A stretch of DNA of 64,000 nucleotides from JANYHF01 sp963732765 (GTDB lineage Bacteria > Pseudomonadota > Alphaproteobacteria > Rhizobiales > Hyphomicrobiaceae): assembly GCA_963732765.1 (NCBI GenBank), contig CAVTAS010000010.1, positions 1,086,040 through 1,150,039 on the forward strand, given 5' to 3'. How positions within the stretch are numbered: position 1 is the first letter of the stretch; every line of letters begins with the position of its first letter. The notes under the pieces were generated by a model, which worked only from the letters and a program-made list of their open reading frames with translations, did no database searches and was not told where the DNA came from. Positions 8,339-16,019 of this stretch are shown one piece after another. Made by a program: the position numbers and the translations under genes.

Positions 8339-9733
8339 TCAAACACTCAGCAACAAATGCTCCCGCTCCCACGGGCTGATCACCCGCATGAAGGCTTCGA
8401 ATTCCGATTGCTTGATCTTGCCGTAGAGCGCCGAGAAGCCGGTGCCGAGGATCTCCTGCAGCTCCTTGCTCTCTTCGAACAGGGCGACGGCTTCCAGCAA
8501 TCCGCGCGGGATCTGGTAGTCGCGGGCATAGGCGCTGCCGGTGACGGCGGGGCGCGGCTTCAGGCCTTTTTTCATGCCGAGATAGCCGCAGGCCAGGCTG
8601 ACCGCGAGCGCGAGGTAAGGGTTGGTATCGGCGCCGGCGATGCGGTTTTCGACCCGGCGCGCTTCGGGCGGCGAGACCGGAACGCGCAGGCCCGTGGTGC
8701 GGTTGTCCATGCCCCATTCGACATTGATGGGGGCGGCCGCATCGGGGATCAGGCGGCGGTAGGAGTTCACATAGGGCGCGAGGAAGCAAGTGGCGGCAGG
8801 GAGGTAGGTCTGCAGGCCAGCGATGAAGCCATAGAACAATTCCGTCGGCTTACCGTCCTTGTCGCTGAACAGCGTCACGCCCGTCTTTGCGCTGACGATC
8901 GATTGATGGATATGCATGGCGCTGCCGGGCTCGTTGGCCATCGGTTTGGCCATGAAGGTGGCGTAGCAGTCGTGGCGCAGCGCGGACTCGCGTAAGGTGC
9001 GCTTGAAGAAATACACCTGATCGGCCAGCGACAACGGATCGCCGTGGCGCAGATTGATTTCCAGCTGCGAGGACCCGCCTTCCTGGATGATGGTGTCGAT
9101 CTCCAAGCCTTGCGCCTCGGCGAAATCGTAGAGGTCGTCGACAAAGCCGGCATATTCGTCGACCCCGGCGAGCGCGTAGCTCTGGCGGGCGTTGCCGGCG
9201 CGGCCGGAGCGGCCAACGGGCGCCTCCAGCGGATAGTCGGGATCGGGGTTCGGCTTGGTGAGATAGAACTCGATCTCCGGCGCCACGATCGGCCGCCAGC
9301 CCTCTTTCTCGTAGAGACGCGTCACCCGCTTTAAGACATTGCGCGGTGCGTATTCCACCTCACGGCCAGTCTGCCAATGCACGTCGTGCAGCACATGAGC
9401 CGTCGGCGTCTTGGCCCAGGGGGCGGTACGGATGGTCGACAAGTCCGGGACCAGCAGAAGATCGCCCTCGGTGTAATCCTGGTCCCCCTCGAAGTCGACG
9501 TATTCGCCCGTGATGCCCTGAAAGAAGATCGAGACCGGCAGATAAGTGGGTTTCAACTCCGCGAACTTCTGCGCCGGCATGGCTTTGCCGCGCGCGACAC
9601 CCGCGATATCGGCCAGCGCGCACTCCACCTCCTCGATGCGATGCGACTTCAGCCAGTCACGCACCTCGGCAGCCGTCTTAGGCGCCGAGGCGTCCGCCGC
9701 AGCAGGTTGTTTCGATTTTTGATCGTTGGGCAT
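8339..9733 (-). CDS. puuA: Glutamine synthetase family, gamma-glutamylputrescine synthetase-like
   Basis: 464 aa, full length for the GS-like amine ligases. GS signatures are visible: VAPEIEFYL (catalytic Glu), EGGSSQLEINLRHGDPLSLA, KPMANEPGSAMHIHQSI (ATP-binding His region), RRLIPDAAAPINVEWGMDNR and RRVENRIAGADTNPYLALA. The adenylylation Tyr segment of GlnA is not evident, as expected for PuuA-type enzymes that ligate glutamate to putrescine. The ATG at 9733 has a GAGGT Shine-Dalgarno about 9 bases upstream. The intergenic region upstream holds a palindrome likely bound by the adjacent GntR regulator. Confidence 0.88.
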   Translation of the reverse strand: MPNDQKSKQPAAADASAPKTAAEVRDWLKSHRIEEVECALADIAGVARGKAMPAQKFAELKPTYLPVSIFFQGITGEYVDFEGDQDYTEGDLLLVPDLSTIRTAPWAKTPTAHVLHDVHWQTGREVEYAPRNVLKRVTRLYEKEGWRPIVAPEIEFYLTKPNPDPDYPLEAPVGRSGRAGNARQSYALAGVDEYAGFVDDLYDFAEAQGLEIDTIIQEGGSSQLEINLRHGDPLSLADQVYFFKRTLRESALRHDCYATFMAKPMANEPGSAMHIHQSIVSAKTGVTLFSDKDGKPTELFYGFIAGLQTYLPAATCFLAPYVNSYRRLIPDAAAPINVEWGMDNRTTGLRVPVSPPEARRVENRIAGADTNPYLALAVSLACGYLGMKKGLKPRPAVTGSAYARDYQIPRGLLEAVALFEESKELQEILGTGFSALYGKIKQSEFEAFMRVISPWEREHLLLSV

Positions 9734-9804
9734 TGAAAACTGACCTCAGCAGGTTCGCAAGTTCGGGAACAGGCCCCTATTGCGCCCACATCCGGTTGGA
9801 TAAT

Positions 9805-9816
9805 TTGTGATCACAA
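9805..9816. promoter_or_regulatory. Palindromic operator candidate TTGTGATCACAA
   Basis: A perfect 12-base palindrome in the gap between the GntR-family regulator (which ends at 9851) and puuA (which starts at 9733). Its form is typical for operators of the FadR/FCD branch of GntR regulators. It lies 72 bases upstream of the puuA start, so repression of puuA by the neighbouring regulator is the simplest reading. I did not see a second exact copy elsewhere in the window. Confidence 0.6.
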
Positions 9817-9850
9817 TATTGACTGGGAGCCGGAAGACGTCAAGCCGCGC

Positions 9851-10570
9851 TCAGGTTGCATCGGCGTTGCCGCTGCCCCGCAAGGCCGCCTCGCCGATGA
9901 ACCGCATGCCTTGCATGATGTCCTCGGAAATGGCCGCCGCCAGCATGGGACCATCGCGCGTGCGGATCGCCTGCCGCGCCCGAACGTGCTGATCGATCAG
10001 CTTGGCCGTTCCAAAACGTCCGTAAACCAGGCGCATGAAAGGCGCGAACTGCAGCCAGACGCTTTCGGTCAGCGCCAGCAGCGTCTCGGCCCTGGATTGC
10101 TCATAAATGGCGAAATGGAAACCAAGATTGCACCGCATGTAGCTCTCAATATCGCCGCTCGCCATGGCGCGGTCGATGCCCTCATCCAGCGCATCAATCT
10201 CGGTCAGTTTGGCGGCGGTGATGTGCGGCAAGGCGCGCAACGCCAGCTCCGGCTCCAGGCTGCAGCGGGCGAACACGATCTCGCCGAACTTCTCCGGCGT
10301 CATGGCCGGCACGCTGACGCGGCGGTTGTCCTGCATATCCAGCGCCCGCTCCGCGATTAGCCGCCGTACGGCTTCGCGCACCGGCATGGGGGAAACCCCA
10401 AGTTGCTTGGCAATCCCCCGTAATGTCACCGGCCGGCCGGGCAGAAATCCACCGGTCAGGATGCGCTGACGCAGCGTGCGATACACGCGCTCGTGGGCCG
10501 AAATGGCGGACGGTTTTGGCGCATCGCGACCATGCGCGCCCGTGTCACCGCCAATCACCTGTTCTGTCAT
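9851..10570 (-). CDS. GntR-family transcriptional regulator, FCD domain
   Basis: 239 aa. N-terminal winged helix (about residues 25-90) with VYRTLRQRILTGGFLPGRPV and the recognition segment LGVSPMPVREAVRRLIAERAL; the C-terminal FCD ligand-binding domain runs from about residue 100. It is divergent from potF and upstream of puuA on the same strand, and a FadR-type palindrome lies between it and puuA. It probably senses an amine or its catabolite and controls putrescine uptake and degradation; ligand and targets are inferred. Confidence 0.85.
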   Translation of the reverse strand: MTEQVIGGDTGAHGRDAPKPSAISAHERVYRTLRQRILTGGFLPGRPVTLRGIAKQLGVSPMPVREAVRRLIAERALDMQDNRRVSVPAMTPEKFGEIVFARCSLEPELALRALPHITAAKLTEIDALDEGIDRAMASGDIESYMRCNLGFHFAIYEQSRAETLLALTESVWLQFAPFMRLVYGRFGTAKLIDQHVRARQAIRTRDGPMLAAAISEDIMQGMRFIGEAALRGSGNADAT

Positions 10571-10755
10571 CTTGGTGCCACACTCAAAGTGGTGCTATGG
10601 AGGATGCGTGCGCAAGTCCGCGCGCGCCACGTTACCACGGCTTGGCCAAAGGTGGCGGGGATTTGGTGTTTGAAACGCTGCTGCCAGCGGTCCAGCCGCC
10701 TCTCAAAAGGCGACGGTCGCTTCGGCTGCGCTGTGACTGATAAGGGGTTAGATCT

Positions 10756-11883
10756 GTGGCAAGTTCCGTTCTGATAAAGAATCTTGCGGCCCTGGCGGCC
10801 GGATCGTTGGCATTGCTGGCCGCAAATACAGCTTCGGCTGAATCCGTTGTGAACGTTTACAACTGGTCCGACTATATCGACGCCTCGGTGCTGGAAGACT
10901 TCACCAAGGAAACCGGCATCAAAGTACAATACGATGTCTACGATGCAAATGAAGTGCTGGACGCCAAACTACTGGCTGGCAAAACCGGATACGATGTGGT
11001 GGTGCCAGGTGGCGCGTTCCTCTATCGCCAGATCAAGGCCAAGATCCACACCGAACTCGACAAGACCAAGCTGCCCAACCTGAAGAACATGTGGCCGCTG
11101 GTGACAGAACAGCTTGCCACCTATGACGCCGGCAACAAGCACGCCGTGAACTACATGTGGGGCACCACAGGCGTCGGCTACAACGTCAACAAGATCAAAG
11201 CCATCATGCCCGACGCCCCGATCGGCTCGTGGGACATGCTGTTCAAGCCCGAGATCGCCGCGAAGTTCAAGGACTGCGGGATCATGATGCTCGACAGTGA
11301 CGAGGACGTCATGACCGCGATGCTGAAGTATCTCGGCAAGGACCCGAACACGAAGGATCCGGCGGACTACAAATTGGCCGCCGAAGCCTTGCAGAAAGTG
11401 CGTCCTTATGTGCGCAAGTTCCATTCGTCCGAGTACATCAATGCCATCGCAAATGGCGATATCTGCATCGCGCTCGGTTGGTCGGGCGACTTCTCGATCG
11501 CGGCAACACGCGCCGAAGAAAAGAACGCGACCATCACGGACGAGGCCAAGAAGACTGAGATTTCCTACTTCATACCGAAGGAAGGAACCTTGATGTGGTT
11601 TGACAACATGGCCATTCCGGCTGATGCTCCGCACAAGGAAGAAGCTTACAAGTTCATCGACTACATGATGCGCCCGGACGTCATCGCCAAATGCTCCAAG
11701 TTCGTGGGCTACGCCAACGGCAACCTGGAAGCCCAGAAGCTGATGGACAAGGAGATGCTGGAAGACACGACCGTGTATCCCGACAAGGACACGCTGTCGC
11801 GCCTCTACGTGCCGCTGCCGCTCGACGCCAAGATGCAGCGCGCCCGCACCGACGCCTGGCGCTCGGTCAAGACCGGCGGCTGA
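10756..11883 (+). CDS. potF: Polyamine ABC transporter, periplasmic binding protein
   Basis: 375 aa with a signal peptide ending ANTASA-ES and the hallmark VVNVYNWSDYIDASVLEDF of putrescine-binding proteins. It would capture putrescine (or spermidine) in the periplasm and pass it to the PotH/PotI permease. The start is a GTG at 10756; an alternative is not obvious. First gene of potFGHI, followed by a strong terminator at 11891-11923 which may favour high expression of the binding protein relative to the membrane parts. Confidence 0.93.
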   Translation: MASSVLIKNLAALAAGSLALLAANTASAESVVNVYNWSDYIDASVLEDFTKETGIKVQYDVYDANEVLDAKLLAGKTGYDVVVPGGAFLYRQIKAKIHTELDKTKLPNLKNMWPLVTEQLATYDAGNKHAVNYMWGTTGVGYNVNKIKAIMPDAPIGSWDMLFKPEIAAKFKDCGIMMLDSDEDVMTAMLKYLGKDPNTKDPADYKLAAEALQKVRPYVRKFHSSEYINAIANGDICIALGWSGDFSIAATRAEEKNATITDEAKKTEISYFIPKEGTLMWFDNMAIPADAPHKEEAYKFIDYMMRPDVIAKCSKFVGYANGNLEAQKLMDKEMLEDTTVYPDKDTLSRLYVPLPLDAKMQRARTDAWRSVKTGG

Positions 11884-11890
11884 AGTTTCG

Positions 11891-11923
11891 AGGGCCCGGT
11901 GGTGACATCGGGCCCTTTTTTTT
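11891..11923 (+). terminator. Rho-independent terminator after potF
   Basis: Arms AGGGCCCG (11891-11898) and CGGGCCCT (11909-11916) with a 10-base loop, followed by a run of eight T. It lies 7 bases after the potF stop. Confidence 0.85.
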
Positions 11924-11933
11924 GGGGGCGATT

Positions 11934-12022
11934 GTAGGTCTGGGTCAAGCCCTTGCGCGACCCAACATGGCTAGCTCCTCCCGTGCACGTTGGGTCGCGC
12001 AAAGCAGCTTGACCCAACCTAC
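11934..12022. repeat. Long inverted repeat between potF and potG
   Basis: Arms of about 33 bases (11934-11966 and 11989-12022) that begin GTAGGTCTGGGTCAAG and end CTTGACCCAACCTAC, with a 22-base centre. A few mismatches are present between arms. It has the form of a REP-type intergenic element. It separates the potF terminator from potG. Confidence 0.75.
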
Positions 12023-12066
12023 GGTTCACTGGTCTGTTTTCGTTTTCAATAGATTGTGCGTACCCC

Positions 12067-13224
12067 ATGGCCACCAAGACCCTCGGTCCCGTTCGCCGCT
12101 CCTTCGCGCCCTGGACCGATCCTGCAAAGAAGCCGCTGATCGAGTTCAAGAACGTCATCAAGACGTTCGGCGACTTCACCGCCGTCAACGACGTTTCGCT
12201 TGGCATCTACGAGCGCGAATTCTTTGCACTGCTCGGTCCATCGGGCTGCGGCAAGACCACCTTGATGCGCATGATCGCCGGCTTCGAGCGGCCGACCTCG
12301 GGGCAGGTTCTGCTGGATGGAGTGGATATCGCAACGCTGCCGCCCTATCAGCGGCCGGTGAACATGATGTTCCAGTCCTACGCCCTGTTTCCGCATATGA
12401 CCGTCGAGCAGAACATCGCTTTCGGTCCCAAACAGAGCGGAATGGCCAAGGGCGATATTGAGGAGCGGGTGCAGGAGATGCTCAAGCTGGTGAAGCTGGA
12501 GCCCTTCGCCAAGCGCAAACCACATCAGATGTCAGGCGGACAGCGCCAGCGCGTTGCGCTCGCCCGGGCGCTGGCAAAGCGCCCCAAAGTGCTGCTGCTC
12601 GATGAGCCGCTGGCTGCGCTGGACAAAAAACTGCGCGAGGAAACCCAGTTCGAACTCACCGATCTGCAGCAGAAACTGGGCATGACCTTCCTGATCGTCA
12701 CCCACGACCAGGAAGAAGCCATGACCGTCGCCGACCGCATCGGCGTCATGGATCACGGTAAGCTGAAACAGGTCGCGACGCCGGCCGAGATCTACGAACA
12801 CCCCAACTCGAAGTATGTTGCGGACTTCATCGGCGACATCAATATTCTGCAAGGCAAAGTCGCCAAGGTGGACCAGGCCAAACATTTGGTCCGCCTGGAA
12901 GGACTGCCCGTCCCGGGCGCGATCGAGATCGCCAGTGATAACAGCTGTAAGACAGGTGAGGACGCTTTCTTTGCGGTGCGCCCGGAGAAGGTCCGCATCT
13001 CGCACGAACCGCCGGCCGACCGATCAGTGAATGCCATCGAAGGCAAGGTCTGGGACATCGGCTATCTCGGCGACACCTCGATCTATCATGTCCGGCTGCC
13101 GTCGGGCACCAACATGCGCGCGGCTGTCGCCAACACCGCGCGCGTGGTCGAACGGCCGATCTCGTGGGAAGATACGGTATGGCTGACTTGGGCACCCGAG
13201 AGCGGGTTGATTCTGATGGGGTGA
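12067..13224 (+). CDS. potG: Polyamine ABC transporter, ATP-binding protein
   Basis: 385 aa ATPase that powers polyamine import. Walker A GPSGCGKTT, Q-loop segment NMMFQSYALFPHM, signature MSGGQRQRVALARAL, Walker B VLLLDEPLAALD and H-loop LIVTHDQEEAMT are all present in order. The C-terminal third is the TOBE/MOP-type regulatory domain typical of PotA/PotG. It partners the PotH and PotI permeases downstream; a 250-base repeat region separates it from potH. Confidence 0.94.
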   Translation: MATKTLGPVRRSFAPWTDPAKKPLIEFKNVIKTFGDFTAVNDVSLGIYEREFFALLGPSGCGKTTLMRMIAGFERPTSGQVLLDGVDIATLPPYQRPVNMMFQSYALFPHMTVEQNIAFGPKQSGMAKGDIEERVQEMLKLVKLEPFAKRKPHQMSGGQRQRVALARALAKRPKVLLLDEPLAALDKKLREETQFELTDLQQKLGMTFLIVTHDQEEAMTVADRIGVMDHGKLKQVATPAEIYEHPNSKYVADFIGDINILQGKVAKVDQAKHLVRLEGLPVPGAIEIASDNSCKTGEDAFFAVRPEKVRISHEPPADRSVNAIEGKVWDIGYLGDTSIYHVRLPSGTNMRAAVANTARVVERPISWEDTVWLTWAPESGLILMG

Positions 13225-13230
13225 GTTTTC

Positions 13231-13458
13231 CTTCTCCCCTCGCACTGCGAGGGGAGAAGGTGGCCGCCGACGCGCCATGGCGCGGAGGACTGAAGGCCGG
13301 ATGAGGGGCAGCAACGGGCAAGTTGATACAGCTCGCGACAGCTGCACAAGGCAGGAGCCAGACCCTGCCCCTCACCGACCCGCCCAGCGCTTGCGCTGAA
13401 ACGCGCTGCGCGGGGCGGTCTCCTCTCCCCCTCGCCAAGAGGCGAGGGGGAGAGGAAG
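13231..13458. repeat. Composite palindromic intergenic repeat, copy 1
   Basis: Begins with a palindrome CTTCTCCCCTCGC / GCGAGGGGAGAAG at 13231-13259 and ends with TCCTCTCCCCCTCGCC / GGCGAGGGGGAGAGGA at about 13421-13456. Between are GATGAGGGGCAGC and CTGCCCCTCACCGACC. A related element with the same order of blocks occurs at 29821-30036, so this is a dispersed repeat. It separates potG and potH. Confidence 0.75.
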
Positions 13459-13512
13459 GCCCGCTGGACTAGCAGCGTGAATTTTGACCAACCGACTGAT
13501 TTGGACTCAACC

Positions 13513-14475
13513 ATGGCCGAGACAACCCTAGCCGACACAACGACCGCCCCTACGACGGTACCCGCCAAGGAGCGCACCGATTGGACGCGCTGGCTGCCGG
13601 TCGCCATCCCCTATGCCTGGTCGTTCTTCTTCTTTCTGCTGCCATTCGTCATCGTCCTGCGCATTTCCTTCTCCAACTACGAACTGGCCCAGCCGCCGTT
13701 CTCTCCGGTGTTCAACATCTTCGGCGAAAGCCTCAGCCAGACCTTGGCTCATTTCGGCGAGTTTACTACCGAGAGCTACCGTCGCGTATTTTCCGACAGC
13801 CTCTACGTCCGCTCCTATCTTTCCAGTGTTTGGATCGCCATTGTCTCAACGATACTTGCACTGATTATTGGCTACCCAATCGCCTACGCCATGGCTCGCG
13901 CGCCGGAAAAGTGGCGTCCAACGCTGCTGATGCTGATCATCCTGCCGTTCTGGACCAGCTTCCTGATCCGCATCTATGCCTGGATGGGCATCCTGGCCAA
14001 CGAAGGTTTTCTGAATAACTTCCTGATCTACATCGGCCTGATCAAAGAACCGCTGGTGATCATGCAGACCAATTGGGCGGTCTATATCGGTATCGTCTAT
14101 TCCTATCTGCCCTTCATGATCCTGCCGCTCTATTCGGCGCTCGAGAAGATGGACAACACACTGCTGGAGGCGGCCGAAGATCTCGGCTCGCCGCCCATCA
14201 AGAGTTTCTGGACCATCACCTTCCCGTTGTCGCTGCCCGGCGTCATCGCGGGCTGCTTCCTGGTTTTCATTCCGGTGGTGGGCGAGTTTGTCATCCCCGA
14301 TTTGCTTGGCGGTTCGTCGACGCTCATGATCGGCAAGACGCTCTATGAGGAGTTCGCCTCCAACCACGACTGGCCCACGGCCTCGGCGCTCGCCATTGTG
14401 CTGCTGCTGGTGCTGGTGATCCCGATCGTGCTGTTCCAGAACCATCAGGCCAAAACCTCCGGGAGCGTCCGCTGA
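13513..14475 (+). CDS. potH: Polyamine ABC transporter permease
   Basis: 320 aa from the ATG at 13513; a GTG at 13477 would add 12 residues and cannot be excluded, since neither has a strong Shine-Dalgarno. About six membrane helices, starting WLPVAIPYAWSFFFFLLPFV, and the EAA loop with EAAEDLGSPPIKSFWTITFP near residue 230, which docks on the ATPase. It forms the inner-membrane channel with PotI. Its stop overlaps the potI start by one base (TGATG), so the two are translationally coupled. Confidence 0.92.
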   Translation: MAETTLADTTTAPTTVPAKERTDWTRWLPVAIPYAWSFFFFLLPFVIVLRISFSNYELAQPPFSPVFNIFGESLSQTLAHFGEFTTESYRRVFSDSLYVRSYLSSVWIAIVSTILALIIGYPIAYAMARAPEKWRPTLLMLIILPFWTSFLIRIYAWMGILANEGFLNNFLIYIGLIKEPLVIMQTNWAVYIGIVYSYLPFMILPLYSALEKMDNTLLEAAEDLGSPPIKSFWTITFPLSLPGVIAGCFLVFIPVVGEFVIPDLLGGSSTLMIGKTLYEEFASNHDWPTASALAIVLLLVLVIPIVLFQNHQAKTSGSVR

Positions 14476-15290
14476 TGCGCCGCTTTTCTTACTTCAACGC
14501 GACCTCGCTGACGCTTGGGTTTGCGTTTCTCTACATCCCCATCCTGCTGCTGGTGATCTACTCCTTCAACGCCGGGCGCAGCGTCGCCATCTGGTCCGGC
14601 TGGTCGACCAAATGGTACGGCGAGCTGCTCAAGGACCAACAGCTGTTGGACGCCGCCTGGGTCACCCTGCGCGTCGGCCTCCTGTCGGCCACCGTCGCAA
14701 CCGTCCTGGGCACGCTCGCCGCCATCGTACTGGTGCGCTACGGACGCTTCCGCGGCTCGGCCATGTTCGCCGGCATGATCTATGCGCCGCTGGTGATGCC
14801 CGAGATCATCACCGGACTGTCGCTGCTGATGCTGTTCGTCTCCCTGAACCTCGACAAAGGTTTCTGGACCATCCTGATGGCCCACATCACCTTCACGATG
14901 TGCTTTGCCGCCGTGGTGGTGCAGTCGCGCCTGGTCACCTTCGACCAAAGCCTGGAAGAGGCCGCCCTCGATCTCGGCTGCTCGCCCTTCAAGACCTTCA
15001 TGGTCATCACCTTGCCGATCATCCTGCCGGCGGTCGTGTCGGCCTGGATGCTGGCCTTCACACTTTCCATCGACGATCTGGTCATTTCCAACTTCACGAC
15101 CGGTCCGGGCGCCACCACCCTACCGATGCGCATCTGGTCCGAAGTACGCCTGGGCGTCAGCCCCAAGATTAACGCCGTTTCCACCATCATCATTTGCATT
15201 GTGACGCTGGCCGTCATCACCGCCTCGATCGTCACCAAGCTCAGCGAGGAGCGCCAGGCCCGCGAGAAGCGCATGGCTGCCGCACCCTAG
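14475..15290 (+). CDS. potI: Polyamine ABC transporter permease
   Basis: 271 aa, second half of the permease dimer. Helices begin LGFAFLYIPILLLVIYSFNA; the EAA loop reads EEAALDLGCSPFKTFMVITL at about residues 160-180. It completes the potFGHI importer, which fits the neighbouring putrescine catabolic genes. The start codon overlaps the potH stop. Confidence 0.93.
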   Translation: MRRFSYFNATSLTLGFAFLYIPILLLVIYSFNAGRSVAIWSGWSTKWYGELLKDQQLLDAAWVTLRVGLLSATVATVLGTLAAIVLVRYGRFRGSAMFAGMIYAPLVMPEIITGLSLLMLFVSLNLDKGFWTILMAHITFTMCFAAVVVQSRLVTFDQSLEEAALDLGCSPFKTFMVITLPIILPAVVSAWMLAFTLSIDDLVISNFTTGPGATTLPMRIWSEVRLGVSPKINAVSTIIICIVTLAVITASIVTKLSEERQAREKRMAAAP

Positions 15291-15355
15291 ACCGACGGCG
15301 CTATTTGACAGCACGTCCCGAAGCGTGTTCAAAGCCGCCCATACCACACTGGAAC

Positions 15356-15430
15356 GGGCCGGTAGCTCAGTGGTAGAGCACGTGACTTTTAATCATGTGG
15401 TCGTCAGTTCGATCCTGACCCGGCTCACCA
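15356..15430 (+). tRNA. tRNA-Lys (anticodon TTT)
   Basis: 75 bases. Acceptor arms GGGCCGG and CCGGCTC (one G-T pair), D-arm GTAGCTCAGTGGTAGAGCAC, anticodon stem CGTGA/TCATG around the loop CTTTTAA, T-arm GTCAG-TTCGATC-CTGAC, discriminator A and an encoded CCA end. All stems close. Confidence 0.96.
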
Positions 15431-15702
15431 AACGCCTTTCGACGCTGCCGTCCGCCCGGCAAAAGGGTGCGGCGGATGTGGGCGCGCATAACGCCCCATT
15501 AATACGCCCATGTCATGCTCCGACTTGAATGAGCTCGGGCAGCGGCTGGATATCAGTCTTGCGTACCGGCGCCCGGGCCATTCACCCTTGCGCGTGTGCC
15601 GTGCGTTTCCGCCCTAAAGTGCGGACCCCAGACAAACCAAGCCAAGAACACTGCTCCTCAGGGCGGCACGACGTCACTCCAAGCTCAAGGTGTGCACCCC
15701 CC

Positions 15703-15843
15703 GTGACTCGATATCCCTTCCAAGCCGCCGCGGCAGCGGTTGCACTCACCGTGGCGCTCCTTTACGGCACGCCACAAGCTTGGCCGTCCGCCGATCCTGA
15801 GATCGAAGTCGCCGCGCCGCTTACTGCCGTGAAACCGCAGTGA
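15703..15843 (+). CDS. Possible small secreted or membrane peptide
   Basis: 46 aa from a GTG: a short basic start then a hydrophobic run (AAAAAVALTVALLYG) and a polar tail rich in Pro/Ala/Glu. It resembles a signal peptide with a short product. No Shine-Dalgarno or homology is evident, so this may be chance. The rest of 15431-16019 shows nothing I can name. Confidence 0.25.
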   Translation: MTRYPFQAAAAAVALTVALLYGTPQAWPSADPEIEVAAPLTAVKPQ

Positions 15844-16019
15844 TCGTCCGCCCAACGACCAAGTGCCCGCCGGTCCTGGCTGAGGGCGGGGCCGCAGGAT
15901 GGCGCGCGCGGCATGGCGTTAACCCAGCCAGCCTTATTGACGCCCGTCTGGACGCAGGCCTAGATCATCAGCTGTCCGCGATCTAGCCGATCCAGCCCGT
16001 CAAGCAAAAGGCTACTCCA

